This document shows, piece after piece, positions 28,006 through 37,101 of a stretch of 64,000 bases of DNA (positions are counted from its first letter, which is position 1; each line of letters begins with the position of its first letter). The stretch is from an uncultured Paracoccaceae bacterium (lineage in GTDB: Bacteria; Pseudomonadota; Alphaproteobacteria; Rhodobacterales; Rhodobacteraceae): contig CATOSU010000002.1 in the NCBI GenBank assembly GCA_951812615.1, positions 1,116,001 to 1,180,000 on the forward strand, given 5' to 3'. The translations under genes were made by a program, and so were the position numbers. The notes beneath the pieces were generated by a model. It had not been told where the DNA came from, made no database searches, and saw nothing but the letters and a program-made list of their open reading frames with translations.

Positions 28006-28594
28006 TCTGGTCACCACGTTACAGCAGGCGCTGTCGGCGCCTGCTGACGGGTCTTCGGACTATGACCTGAACCCGGACGTGGTTCTGCCGGACACGCGCA
28101 AGCTGCGCCCGGCCGGTGTGTTGATCGCGTTGCGCACGGATACGCCTGAGCCAACGGTTGTATTGACCAAACGGTCGTCGCAACTGAAACACCATCCGGG
28201 ACAGATTGCCTTTCCGGGCGGGAAAGTTGACGCCACTGACCAAAACGCCACCGCGGCGGCGCTGCGCGAGGCGCGGGAGGAAATCGGCCTCCCGCCGGAA
28301 CAGGTGCGGGTCTTGGGCCAATTGCCACCGCATGAGACGGTCACCGGCTTTCAGGTGTCGCCGGTGCTGGGCCTGATCGACGGACCATTCAGCCCGGTCC
28401 CGGAACCTGACGAGGTGGCCGAGATCTTTTCTGTGCCGTTGTCGCATCTGCTGCGGGAACGGAATTACCTGATCGAACACCGCAGATGGCGCGGGCAGAG
28501 ACGGTATTACTACGTTGTGCCCTATGGCCCCTACTACATCTGGGGCGCAACGGCGCGGATGATGCGTGCGCTGGCGGCGCGCATGCCGAAATGA
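27998..28594 (+). CDS. CoA pyrophosphatase-type Nudix hydrolase
   Basis: The 198-residue product has RPAGVLIALR followed by RSSQLKHHPGQIAFPGGKVD and AALREAREEIGLPPE. This combines a Nudix box with the upstream region typical of the NudL/YeaB CoA-diphosphatase group, which cleaves CoA to 3',5'-ADP and phosphopantetheine. Overlaps with hslO upstream and the nucleotidyltransferase downstream (ATGA at 28591) indicate coupled translation. Confidence 0.88.
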   Translation: MTDLVTTLQQALSAPADGSSDYDLNPDVVLPDTRKLRPAGVLIALRTDTPEPTVVLTKRSSQLKHHPGQIAFPGGKVDATDQNATAAALREAREEIGLPPEQVRVLGQLPPHETVTGFQVSPVLGLIDGPFSPVPEPDEVAEIFSVPLSHLLRERNYLIEHRRWRGQRRYYYVVPYGPYYIWGATARMMRALAARMPK

Positions 28595-29745
28595 CAAGGA
28601 TTACGGACCCCTGGTTGGCCAAGGCCGATACGCAACGGATGTTGTCGGTGCTTGAAAGCGCGGGGGCGCAGGCCCTGTTGGTGGGCGGATGCGTTCGCAA
28701 CGCGCTGCTTGGTTTGCCCGTTGGTGACATTGATGTCGCAACCGATGCGCCGCCGGACGAGGTGACCGCAATCGCCGAAAAGGCCGGTCTGCGTGCTGTG
28801 CCCACCGGGATCGACCACGGCACGGTCACAATCATCGCCGGCGATACGCCCTTCGAGGTCACGACCTTCCGCCGCGATGTTGAAACTGACGGCCGGCGCG
28901 CGGTGGTGACCTTTGCCGGTTCTGTCGAAGAAGACGCAGCGCGCCGCGATTTTACGATGAACGCCCTTTATGCCCGCCGCGACGGTCAGGTGGTCGATCC
29001 CCTTGGCGGATTGTCCGATCTGCTGGCACGCAGGGTGCGGTTCATCGGCGAACCGGCGGACCGTATCCGAGAGGATTATCTGCGCAGCCTTAGATACTTC
29101 CGGTTTCACGCGCTTTATGGCGACGCAACGGTTGGGTTTGACCCCGATGCGCTGAATGGAATTGCTGCAAATCTGGAGGGGATCGACCGCCTGTCACGTG
29201 AACGGATTGGCGCTGAAATGCGGAAACTGCTGGCCGCGCCGGATCCGGCACCATCGGTCGCGACCATGCGCCAGACCGGTCTGTTGCCGCTGTGCCTGCC
29301 CGGTGCCGACGACACCGCGCTAGCACCGCTCGTTCATCTGGAAGCTGAGCGGGACATGTCTCCGAACGCGGTCCGCCGGCTCGCCTGTCTTGGCGGAGAC
29401 AATCCCAAGGATGCGTTGCGGCTCAGCCGGGCGGACAACAAGGTTCTGAAGACCCTGCGCAATGGCCTGTCGGAACTGCGGGGTCCGGCCGAGAATGCCT
29501 ATCGCAGCGGCCCGGACGTCGCGCGTGACATCGCGTTGTTGCAGTCTGCCCTGTTTGAAACGCCGGTTGCCTCCGATCTGGAGGAACAGATTGCTTTGGG
29601 TGCAAGTGCTGTTTTTCCCTTGCGCGCCGCTGATCTCGCGGATGAACTCAGCGGTGTGGAACTGGGCACACGCCTGCGGGAACTGGAACAGGTCTGGATC
29701 AAATCCGGGTTTTCGATGGACCGCTCTGCGCTTATGGCGCTCTGA
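28591..29745 (+). CDS. CCA tRNA nucleotidyltransferase-type protein (poly(A) polymerase family)
   Basis: The product belongs to the class II nucleotidyltransferase family that adds or repairs tRNA 3' CCA. From ATG 28591 it is 384 residues. It has LLVGGCVRNALLG (about 26-38), GDIDVATDAPPDE with the catalytic Asp pair, DFTMNALYA, RFIGEPADRIREDYLRSLRYFRFHA, and GAEMRKLLAAP. The short helical C-terminal region matches the alphaproteobacterial form. Whether it adds CCA fully, or tails RNA, cannot be told from the sequence. The longer upstream frame overlaps the Nudix gene. Confidence 0.9.
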   Translation: MTRITDPWLAKADTQRMLSVLESAGAQALLVGGCVRNALLGLPVGDIDVATDAPPDEVTAIAEKAGLRAVPTGIDHGTVTIIAGDTPFEVTTFRRDVETDGRRAVVTFAGSVEEDAARRDFTMNALYARRDGQVVDPLGGLSDLLARRVRFIGEPADRIREDYLRSLRYFRFHALYGDATVGFDPDALNGIAANLEGIDRLSRERIGAEMRKLLAAPDPAPSVATMRQTGLLPLCLPGADDTALAPLVHLEAERDMSPNAVRRLACLGGDNPKDALRLSRADNKVLKTLRNGLSELRGPAENAYRSGPDVARDIALLQSALFETPVASDLEEQIALGASAVFPLRAADLADELSGVELGTRLRELEQVWIKSGFSMDRSALMAL

Positions 29746-29822
29746 CTGTGCGCCAATCCGCTAGTGACAATGTGAAACATCTGCGGTATCCGTCCGGGAC
29801 GCGATTCAGAAGGAGTGAGCGG

Positions 29823-29855
29823 ATGAGATACGGGATCTGGTACGGCGACAGCTGA
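29823..29855 (+). CDS. Possible 10-residue leader peptide upstream of the ABC exporters
   Basis: ATG 29823 opens a short frame MRYGIWYGDS ending in TGA at 29853-29855. It has an unusually good ribosome binding site, AGGAG at 29811-29815, seven bases before the ATG. The peptide has two Tyr and one Trp in ten codons. A small hairpin follows at 29870-29889 and the first ABC gene starts 75 bp further on. It could be an attenuation or translation-sensing leader. Expression is not shown. Confidence 0.4.
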   Translation: MRYGIWYGDS

Positions 29856-29869
29856 GCCTCATTCCGTGG

Positions 29870-29889
29870 GGTGATCGGCTGAAATCACC
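29870..29889 (+). promoter_or_regulatory. Small hairpin between the leader frame and the ABC exporter gene
   Basis: GGTGAT (29870-29875) and ATCACC (29884-29889) form a 6-bp stem with an eight-base loop, followed within a few bases by pyrimidine-rich sequence. It is too weak to call a terminator alone, but it lies between a candidate leader peptide and a transporter operon. Confidence 0.3.
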
Positions 29890-29930
29890 TTAAGTCTTTC
29901 TGTTCATTAGCTCTTTCAGGAGCCTTCTTC

Positions 29931-31769
29931 ATGTTCCGCTTTTTCGAAAATCTTGTTGATCCGTATGTAGTCTATCCGGAGAAGGATCAGCCTCCCACTC
30001 GGCTGTGGCCCTTTATGCGCGACTATGCCGAACCTTTCACGCGCGTGTTCTTCTGGACTGCCGTGCTGTCGGTTATCGTCGCCGGGATCGAGATCGGTCT
30101 GATCTACTACATGGGTCGCATCGTCGATCTTCTGGGCATGGCACCTCAGCAGGTCTGGCAGGATCACGGCACCGAACTGATCCTTGTTGGCGTGTTCATC
30201 CTGTTTCTGCGCCCGATTATTCAGGCGCTGGATGTCCTGCTGCTCAATAACAGCATCTTGCCGAATTTCGGGACCCTTATCCGCTGGCGGTCGCACAAGC
30301 ATGTGCTGCGCCAATCGGTTGGCTGGTTCGAAAACGATTTTGCCGGTCGGATCGCCAACCGGATCATGCAGACGCCGCCGGCGGCAGGCGAAGTTGTGTT
30401 TCAGGTCTTTGACGCAATCTCGTTCTCGCTGGCTTACCTGCTGGGCGCGGCTATCCTGCTCGCGGCGTCCGATCCCCGGCTGTTGTTGCCGCTGGTCATT
30501 TGGTTCGCCCTTTATGCCCTGCTGGTCCGCTGGACGATCCAGCGGGTCGGCCCGGCGTCGCAGGCCGCCAGCGACGCCCGTTCAACCGTGACCGGCCGCG
30601 TTGTTGACAGTTATTCCAACATCCACTCGGTCAAGATGTTCGCGCATCATGACCGCGAACTTGAGTATGCCAAGGAAGCGATCGAAAACACGCGGAAGAC
30701 CTTTTTCTATGAAATGAGGCTCTACACCATCATGGACATCGCGCTGGTTTCTCTGAACGGCGCGCTCATTGTGGGTGTGGTCGGTTGGTCGCTTTACCTG
30801 TGGATGCAGGGAACGGCGAGCGTGGGTGTGGTGGCCGCTGCCACAGCCCTGACCTTGCGGCTGAATGCAATGACCGGCTGGATCATGTGGGCTTTGACCA
30901 CGTTCTTCCGGCAATTGGGTGTGGTGGCCGAAGGTATGGAAACCATCGCACAGCCAATTGACCTGGTGGACAATGCCGATGCCCGGCCGCTGAAACTGGA
31001 CCGTGGCCAGATCGAAATTCAGGATCTGTCGCACCACTATGGGCGCGATGTAGGCGGGCTGGACCGGATCAGCCTGACCGTGGAACCGGGCGAAAAGATC
31101 GGGTTGGTCGGGCGTTCCGGTGCCGGGAAATCGACACTGGTGAAGCTGCTGCTGCGGTTTTACGATCCTGAATCGGGCCGGATCCTGATTGATGGTCAGG
31201 ACATTGCAACCGTCTCACAGGACAGCCTGCGGATGCATATCGGGATGGTTCAGCAGGACAGTTCGCTGTTGCACCGGTCGGTGCGCGACAACATCCTGTA
31301 TGGGCGGCCGGACGCATCGGAAGACGAAATCCTTCGGGCCGCCAGACAAGCAGAAGCGCACGAATTCATTCTGGATCTGACCGATCCGAAGGGCCGGGTT
31401 GGGTATGATGCTCATGTCGGCGAGCGTGGGGTGAAGCTGTCGGGTGGTCAACGCCAGCGGATCATGCTGGCGCGGGTCATGCTGAAGGATGCGCCGATCC
31501 TGTTGCTGGACGAAGCCACCAGTGCGCTGGACAGCGAAGTCGAGGCATCCATTCAATCGACGCTCTACGGCATGATGCAGGGAAAAACCGTGATTGCCAT
31601 CGCGCACCGGCTGTCAACGATCGCGCAGATGGATCGTATTCTGGTCATGGATCAGGGCCGTATCGTCGAGGCCGGAAATCACGCCGACCTTCTTGCCGGA
31701 AACGGGCTCTATGCCGGGTTCTGGTCGCGGCAGTCGGGCGGGTTCCTGAATGCGGAGGCCGCGGAATGA
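29931..31769 (+). CDS. ABC exporter, fused membrane and ATPase domains (first of pair)
   Basis: The 612-residue protein has an N-terminal membrane domain of about six hydrophobic segments (about 30-330) and a C-terminal ATPase. Walker A is GRSGAGKST near residue 393, with the Q-loop region VQQDSSLL, signature LSGGQRQR near 503 and Walker B ILLLDEATSALD. Substrate is not predictable (lipid, peptide or drug type). It overlaps the second, related ABC gene by four bases. Both end in SGGF...AEAAE, so they probably form a heterodimeric exporter. Confidence 0.92.
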   Translation: MFRFFENLVDPYVVYPEKDQPPTRLWPFMRDYAEPFTRVFFWTAVLSVIVAGIEIGLIYYMGRIVDLLGMAPQQVWQDHGTELILVGVFILFLRPIIQALDVLLLNNSILPNFGTLIRWRSHKHVLRQSVGWFENDFAGRIANRIMQTPPAAGEVVFQVFDAISFSLAYLLGAAILLAASDPRLLLPLVIWFALYALLVRWTIQRVGPASQAASDARSTVTGRVVDSYSNIHSVKMFAHHDRELEYAKEAIENTRKTFFYEMRLYTIMDIALVSLNGALIVGVVGWSLYLWMQGTASVGVVAAATALTLRLNAMTGWIMWALTTFFRQLGVVAEGMETIAQPIDLVDNADARPLKLDRGQIEIQDLSHHYGRDVGGLDRISLTVEPGEKIGLVGRSGAGKSTLVKLLLRFYDPESGRILIDGQDIATVSQDSLRMHIGMVQQDSSLLHRSVRDNILYGRPDASEDEILRAARQAEAHEFILDLTDPKGRVGYDAHVGERGVKLSGGQRQRIMLARVMLKDAPILLLDEATSALDSEVEASIQSTLYGMMQGKTVIAIAHRLSTIAQMDRILVMDQGRIVEAGNHADLLAGNGLYAGFWSRQSGGFLNAEAAE

Positions 31770-33598
31770 AGCCGGGTGACTGGATAGATGCGTATCGCCA
31801 CGCCGATGGCCCGCCGCCGACAACGCTGTGGCCATTCATGCGCTGGGCCTTGTCCGGCGCATGGCCGGTCCTATGGCTGGCCGCCTTGTTTTCCGCGCTG
31901 GCCGGCGGGATGGAGGCGGTTACCGCGCTGATCCTGAAACTGGTTGTCGATACGGTGTCGACCTCGGATCCGGCGGCCTATTTTCAGGGGCCAAATCTGT
32001 GGATGCTGGCCGGGGCCGCGGCCTTCTTTCTGCTGGCCCGTCCGCTGTTTTTCGGGCTGTCCTCTGCGGCCAACTCAATTCTCGTTGGGCCCAACGTCAA
32101 TCCGCTGGTGTTGTCGCGGCTCAATCGCTGGACCCTTGGCCAGTCGGTTCGTTTTTTCGACGACGATTTTGCCGGCCGAATCGCGCAGAAGGAAATGCAG
32201 GCGGCCCGTGCAATTACCGACGTCACGGTCGAGGTGATCAACGTTATTGCCTTCGCGCTCGCTTCACTGGTCGGTTCCCTGATCCTGTTGTCTTCGATCG
32301 ACGCGCGTATCACGGGTGTGTTCGTTGTCTGGCTGGTTGCGTATTTTTCCCTGATTCGCTGGTTCCTGCCGCGTATTCGTGTGCGGTCTGCCCGCCGCGC
32401 CGGAGCCCGGGCCATGGTGACCGGCCAGATCGTCGACACGATCACCAACATCAAGACGGTCAAGCTGTTTGCGCACGCCGATCACGAGGATCAGGCGGCG
32501 CTTGAAAGCCTTGAATCCTACCGTCAGACAGCCTTGGGCTTCGGTTATCTGTCGGCGGTGTTCCGCTATGCGCTGATGACGCTGGCCGGGGTGTTGCCGG
32601 TGGTTCTGATCGGGGTTTCATTGCTGTTGTGGCGCAATGGTCAGGCCAGCACCGGTGACATTGTTGCGGCCGGTACGGTTGCCATCCGCATCGCCCAGAT
32701 GACTGGATGGGTCAGCTTCACGCTGATGACGATCTACGCCAATATCGGCGAAGTAGAGGATGGCATTCGCACTCTTACCCCGCGCATTCGGTTGGAGGAT
32801 GCCCCGGACGCGACCGATCTGGCGGTTCCGGCGGCTCAGGTCGATTTCGATCAGGTTGGATTTGCCTATGGTCGCGATATTGGCGGTGTTCAGGACGTGT
32901 CGCTGACCATCGCGCCGGGTGAAAAGCTGGGCATTGTCGGGGCCAGCGGTGCCGGCAAATCCACGCTGGTTTCGCTGTTATTGCGGCTGTACGAGGCCGA
33001 AGCGGGCGCGATCCGGATCGACGGGCAGGCCGTTTCTGACGTGACACAGGAAAGCCTGCGGAAACAGATCGGCATGGTTACTCAGGAAACTGCCATGTTC
33101 AATCGCTCGGCGCTGGACAATATCATGTACGGCCGGCCGGACGCGTCCAAGGACGAAGTCGTCGCCGCTGCGATCAAGGCCGAAGCCCACGAGTTTATCC
33201 TCGGGCTGGAGGATCACCGCGGCGGAAAAGGGTACGAGGCCTATCTGGGCGAACGAGGTGTGAAGCTGTCCGGCGGGCAGCGCCAGCGGATTGCGCTGGC
33301 GCGCGCGATTCTCAAGGACGCGCCGATACTTGTTCTGGACGAAGCGACCAGCGCGCTCGATTCCGAGGTGGAGGCGTCGATTCAGGCGGCGCTCAGCCGT
33401 GTGATGGAAGGAAAAACCGTACTGGCCATCGCGCATCGGCTGTCCACATTGTCAGAGATGGACCGGATCATCGTCATGGATCAGGGCCGGATCGTCGAAG
33501 AAGGGTCGCACGAAGATCTGCTGGCTCAGGGTGGACTTTATGCGCAGTACTGGAACCGGCAGTCGGGCGGATTTATCCGGGCCGAAGCGGCGGAGTAA
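31766..33598 (+). CDS. ABC exporter, fused membrane and ATPase domains (second of pair)
   Basis: The 610-residue protein has the same order as its neighbour: membrane segments at about 30-330, Walker A GASGAGKST near residue 391, VTQETAMFNRS at the Q-loop, signature LSGGQRQR, and Walker B ILVLDEATSALD. Both ATPase sites look intact (Glu after Walker B present), unlike many heterodimers with one degenerate site. The shared N-terminal TTLWPFMR / TRLWPFMR and the similar C terminus indicate an old tandem duplication. A methyltransferase gene follows after six bases. Confidence 0.92.
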   Translation: MKPGDWIDAYRHADGPPPTTLWPFMRWALSGAWPVLWLAALFSALAGGMEAVTALILKLVVDTVSTSDPAAYFQGPNLWMLAGAAAFFLLARPLFFGLSSAANSILVGPNVNPLVLSRLNRWTLGQSVRFFDDDFAGRIAQKEMQAARAITDVTVEVINVIAFALASLVGSLILLSSIDARITGVFVVWLVAYFSLIRWFLPRIRVRSARRAGARAMVTGQIVDTITNIKTVKLFAHADHEDQAALESLESYRQTALGFGYLSAVFRYALMTLAGVLPVVLIGVSLLLWRNGQASTGDIVAAGTVAIRIAQMTGWVSFTLMTIYANIGEVEDGIRTLTPRIRLEDAPDATDLAVPAAQVDFDQVGFAYGRDIGGVQDVSLTIAPGEKLGIVGASGAGKSTLVSLLLRLYEAEAGAIRIDGQAVSDVTQESLRKQIGMVTQETAMFNRSALDNIMYGRPDASKDEVVAAAIKAEAHEFILGLEDHRGGKGYEAYLGERGVKLSGGQRQRIALARAILKDAPILVLDEATSALDSEVEASIQAALSRVMEGKTVLAIAHRLSTLSEMDRIIVMDQGRIVEEGSHEDLLAQGGLYAQYWNRQSGGFIRAEAAE

Positions 33599-33604
33599 TC
33601 CCGG

Positions 33605-34828
33605 GTGAGTGAATTCGAGATCCTGCGGCTGGGTCATCATGGCGATGGAATTGCCATGGGACCGGTCTATGCGGCCCGGACGCTGCCCGGGGAACGGGTG
33701 ACCGGGGACAGGGTGGACGACCGGCTGGAAAATGTCAGGATCGTCACGCCCTCCGAGGACCGCGTGCGCCCGGGATGCCGGCATTATCGCGGCTGCGGGG
33801 GCTGTGATCTGCAGCATGCCAGCGACACCTTTGTGAGCCGGTGGAAGCAGGATTTCGTTGCCGCCGCGCTGGCAGAAAAAGGGCTGACACCGTCATTCCG
33901 GCCGTTGTCAACGTCTCCGCCACAGTCCCGCCGCCGCGCCACCTTTGCGGCCCGCCGAACCAAGTCGGGCGCCTTGGCCGGGTTCCATGCACGGCGGTCG
34001 GATGTCATCACGGCGGTTTCCGATTGCCGGGTGCTGTCGCCGCGGCTGACCGGGTTTCTTCCGGCTGCCGAGGCATTGGCGATTGCCGGGGCCAGCCGCA
34101 AAACGCCGCTGTCGGTTTCGGTGACGGTGTCTGACGAAGGGCCCGACGTGTGCGTGCAGCAAGGCAAATCGCTGAACGGGACCCTGCGGCAGACGCTGGC
34201 GCAGATCGTTCAATCGCACGCAATTGCAAGGCTCAGCTGGAATGACGAAACCGTCGTTGTGGCGGCGCAACCGGTTCAGGAGTTTGACGGCATCCGCGTG
34301 ATCCCGCCACCGGGTGCGTTTCTGCAGGCCACGTTGCACGGTCAGGATACGCTTGTTTCGGGGGTTCGGGACATCGTTGCCGGCGCGGCGCGAATCGTCG
34401 ATCTGTATTCGGGTTGCGGAACCTTTGCGCTGCCCCTGACGCGGAAGGCACAGGTTCACGCGGTCGAAGGGGATGCCGGCCTGCTGGATGCCGCGATGGC
34501 CGGTTGGCGCATGGCAGGCGGGCTGCGTCGCTTTACGATGGAAAAACGGGATCTTTTCCGTGACCCGGTGCCGGCGTCCGACCTGCAGGGTTTCGATGCC
34601 GCCGTCATTGATCCGCCGCGAGCAGGTGCCGCCGCCCGGATTTCAGAGCTTGCGGCGGCAAAACGCCCGGTTATCGCCTATGTGTCCTGTAACCCGGTGA
34701 CGTTTGCCCGGGACGCGGCGATGTTGTGCGAGGCGGGATACACGCTCGATTGGGTGCAGGTCATCGACCAGTTCCGCTGGAGCATGCATACGGAACTTGT
34801 CTCATGTTTCCGGATGGATAAGATCTGA
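33605..34828 (+). CDS. TrmA/RlmD-family 23S rRNA or tRNA uracil-5-methyltransferase
   Basis: The 407-residue product is a class I SAM enzyme of the RumA/TrmA family that makes 5-methyluridine in RNA. It has the iron-sulfur Cys set CRHYRGCGGC (Cys58, 64, 67) with a later Cys in SDCRVL, the SAM-binding DLYSGCGTFALPL, DPPRAGA, and the catalytic-Cys region VSCNPVTFARD. The target RNA is uncertain; RlmC/RlmD-like is most likely. The start is GTG 33605, six bases after the ABC gene. Confidence 0.88.
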   Translation: MSEFEILRLGHHGDGIAMGPVYAARTLPGERVTGDRVDDRLENVRIVTPSEDRVRPGCRHYRGCGGCDLQHASDTFVSRWKQDFVAAALAEKGLTPSFRPLSTSPPQSRRRATFAARRTKSGALAGFHARRSDVITAVSDCRVLSPRLTGFLPAAEALAIAGASRKTPLSVSVTVSDEGPDVCVQQGKSLNGTLRQTLAQIVQSHAIARLSWNDETVVVAAQPVQEFDGIRVIPPPGAFLQATLHGQDTLVSGVRDIVAGAARIVDLYSGCGTFALPLTRKAQVHAVEGDAGLLDAAMAGWRMAGGLRRFTMEKRDLFRDPVPASDLQGFDAAVIDPPRAGAAARISELAAAKRPVIAYVSCNPVTFARDAAMLCEAGYTLDWVQVIDQFRWSMHTELVSCFRMDKI

Positions 34829-34944
34829 GCCGTGAGTTCGGGCCGAACGGTGATGGGCAACAGATTGCCGCCATTCGAAATTGTGATTTCTTCGGCGGTT
34901 CGAAAGACGGTAACAGGACGGTCAAAGCGAAACGAGGCGCGACA

Positions 34945-35457
34945 ATGGACAGGCGGACTTTTGGGTTACTGACGGTTTCGGCGGCGTTGATAGCCGGGTG
35001 CTCCAACAAGTTCAGGGCCTATAACGGGCCGAAAGTGACAGCCATTGTCGTCAACAAGGGTGCACGCCGCATGTACCTGCTGCACCACGAAGAAATCCTG
35101 AAGGAATACAAATTCGGGCTGGGATTTGCGCCGGACGGCGACAAGAAAGTGCGTGGCGACGGTAAAACGCCGGAAGGCACGTACTATATCGACCGTCGCA
35201 ATCCGAACAGCGATTTTCATCTGTCGCTGGGAATTTCCTATCCGAATGCACGGGATCGCGCGGAAGCCAAGGCGATGGGCAAGGAGCCGGGCGGCGACAT
35301 CTTCATTCACGGGCAACCCAACCTGTTTGCGGACCGCAAGAAGGCCCGCAAACGCGGCAGTGACTGGACAGCCGGTTGTATCGCCGTGAAGAACCGCGAA
35401 ATCGAAGAGATTTATGCGATGGTGCAGACCGGAACGACGATCACGCTGCGGGCGTGA
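34945..35457 (+). CDS. L,D-transpeptidase lipoprotein (YkuD domain)
   Basis: The 170-residue product has a lipoprotein signal peptide with lipobox LIAGC (Cys19). A YkuD domain follows, with IHGQPN (His122) and the catalytic SDWTAGCIAV (Cys145). Such enzymes cross-link peptidoglycan 3-3 or attach proteins to it. The motif spacing fits the family, and membrane anchoring by lipid suggests it acts at the outer face of the inner membrane or on the outer membrane. It converges on the CAP-domain lipoprotein gene. Confidence 0.88.
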   Translation: MDRRTFGLLTVSAALIAGCSNKFRAYNGPKVTAIVVNKGARRMYLLHHEEILKEYKFGLGFAPDGDKKVRGDGKTPEGTYYIDRRNPNSDFHLSLGISYPNARDRAEAKAMGKEPGGDIFIHGQPNLFADRKKARKRGSDWTAGCIAVKNREIEEIYAMVQTGTTITLRA

Positions 35458-35467
35458 TCACTGACGA

Positions 35468-35980
35468 CTAGCCGCCCATCACCAGGGTCCACCAGAACTT
35501 GCCGTTGTTTTCCTGATACCAGGAGAACCCCATCTGAGTGGCTCTGGGATCCATCAGAACGCCCTTCGATCCGGGATCGTCCATCCACGCTGCCAGCGTT
35601 TCCAGCTCGGTTTCATAGGTTTCGGAGATAACCTCGCCGATCATTGGTCCCGCGTAGCCGGCGCGGCGCACGCGATCGATTGGCGACGATCCGTCAGATC
35701 CGAAATGCCAGGGCCGGTTCTGTACCGACATGTCGCGCGAATGGGTCGATGCCGCGGCCGCCAGCTTGGAGTTCAGCGCGACCTGCTGCAATCCGGAGGC
35801 CTGCCGCAGCGAATTGACGGAATCGAGGACCCGGAACTGAATCTTGGAGGTTTCACCCCCCCTGATGCGATAAACCTGCGGCAGGGGTTTGCCATCGGTT
35901 CCCAGCCCGTTTGTCCCCGTGGTCGGCGTACAGGCCTCCAGGGCCAGCACCCCAATCGCGATAAGGGAGAAAAGTCGCAT
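35468..35980 (-). CDS. CAP-domain (SCP/PR1-like) lipoprotein
   Basis: The 170-residue product has a signal peptide with lipobox LEAC (about residue 17). A CAP domain follows: VLDSVNSLRQASGLQQVALNSKLAAAASTHSRDM, then FGSDGSSPIDRVRRAGYAG and the C-terminal MGFSWYQENNGKFWWTLVMG. Bacterial CAP proteins are secreted or envelope-bound, and many bind lipids or peptidoglycan; the role here is unknown. Two adjacent ATGs (35983 and 35980) are possible starts. It lies between two L,D-transpeptidase genes. Confidence 0.85.
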   Translation of the reverse strand: MRLFSLIAIGVLALEACTPTTGTNGLGTDGKPLPQVYRIRGGETSKIQFRVLDSVNSLRQASGLQQVALNSKLAAAASTHSRDMSVQNRPWHFGSDGSSPIDRVRRAGYAGPMIGEVISETYETELETLAAWMDDPGSKGVLMDPRATQMGFSWYQENNGKFWWTLVMGG

Positions 35981-36149
35981 CATGTTCCACCCGGTGTTTT
36001 GTCGGAGAACGGCTTAACGCGACGACGCCGGTGTTTCAAACTCACAAAACCGTATCGTGCGGTCCTGACCGTTCTTTGATTTGCGACTGCGGCTTTCAAG
36101 CCATAATATGCGATTTCAAATTGACACTGAACCTGACCGGAGATTGCAG

Positions 36150-36758
36150 ATGGCCCGCAAGCCGTTCGAAACTTTGTCCCGCCGTTCGTTTCTGGCTGGG
36201 ACCGCTGCCGCGATCGGAACGCCGGCGATTGCTCAGACGACCGAAGAACAACCCTACGATCCCCTGCGCCCGCCGCCGGAACCCGAACCCGCGGTGCGTC
36301 GCAACATTTCCAGTTTCCGCGCGCTGGACTGGCGCCCGTATTTTTCGAACACCAAAAACGGCGCCGTGCTGGTCGATACCCAATCGCGGGCGCTGCATTT
36401 CTGGTCCGCGGATCAGACGGTCTATAAACTGTACCCGACCAGCGTTCCGCTGACCGAAGAGTTGACCCGCCGGGGCCGGACATCGGTGATTCGCAAGGTT
36501 GTCGGCCCGGATTGGAGCCCGACTCCCAACATGTTGCGGCGAAATCCCGACTGGCCCAAGTATATCCCGCCGGGGCCGGACAATCCGCTGGGATCTCATG
36601 CATTGTATCTCAGCTGGAAGTATTACCGGATCCACGGGACCCACGATACGCGCAAAATCGGTCGGCAGTCGTCCAACGGGTGCATCGGGCTGTACAACGA
36701 ACACATCTCCGAGCTGTATGAAATGACCAAAGTCGGCACCCAAGTGTTGCTAATTTGA
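36150..36758 (+). CDS. Tat-exported L,D-transpeptidase (YkuD/ErfK type)
   Basis: The 202-residue product starts with a twin-arginine signal, SRRSFLAG at residues 10-17, followed by a hydrophobic stretch and AQT cleavage region. The YkuD domain has IHGTHD (His162) and SSNGCIGLYNEH (Cys178). The usual consensus has Arg after CI, so CIGLYN is slightly unusual but common in this ErfK branch. The product should act on peptidoglycan in the periplasm. ATG 36150 is preceded by GGAG. Confidence 0.9.
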   Translation: MARKPFETLSRRSFLAGTAAAIGTPAIAQTTEEQPYDPLRPPPEPEPAVRRNISSFRALDWRPYFSNTKNGAVLVDTQSRALHFWSADQTVYKLYPTSVPLTEELTRRGRTSVIRKVVGPDWSPTPNMLRRNPDWPKYIPPGPDNPLGSHALYLSWKYYRIHGTHDTRKIGRQSSNGCIGLYNEHISELYEMTKVGTQVLLI

Positions 36759-36897
36759 CGACATTTCGGCGCGGCACGCGCAAATCAGATCAACAACAGT
36801 TTGCATTCCGCGGCCATTGCTGATTAGAAAAAACTACGAGGTAAGTCTTGGGTGTGCGGTTCATATATGTGGAGCCGCGCAAAATCTGGAGGTTAAT

Positions 36898-37083
36898 ATG
36901 AAGAAACTCGTTCTCGCAGCAGCAATGACTGCCGCCGCATCGACCGCTTTCGCTGGCTCCCTGGAAGAGCCGGTTGTTGAAGCACCGGTCATCGTTGAAG
37001 AAACCACCAGCTCCTCCAACGGCATTTGGCTGCCGTTGATTCTGCTGGTTCTGGTTGCAGCAGCTGTCGCAGGCAGCAACTAA
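36898..37083 (+). CDS. Small exported peptide with C-terminal membrane segment
   Basis: A strong site, GGAGG at 36888-36892, precedes ATG 36898. The 61-residue product has a signal peptide (KKLVLAAAMTAAASTAFA), an acidic/V/E-rich middle, and a C-terminal hydrophobic segment, GIWLPLILLVLVAAAVAG. A longer in-frame ATG at 36817 has no ribosome binding site. It is followed by a strong terminator, so it is probably a monocistronic, well-expressed gene. Function is unknown; similar short peptides occur in other Rhodobacterales (recalled, unchecked). Confidence 0.8.
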   Translation: MKKLVLAAAMTAAASTAFAGSLEEPVVEAPVIVEETTSSSNGIWLPLILLVLVAAAVAGSN

Positions 37084-37101
37084 GTTTTGCAATTCTGAGA
37101 A

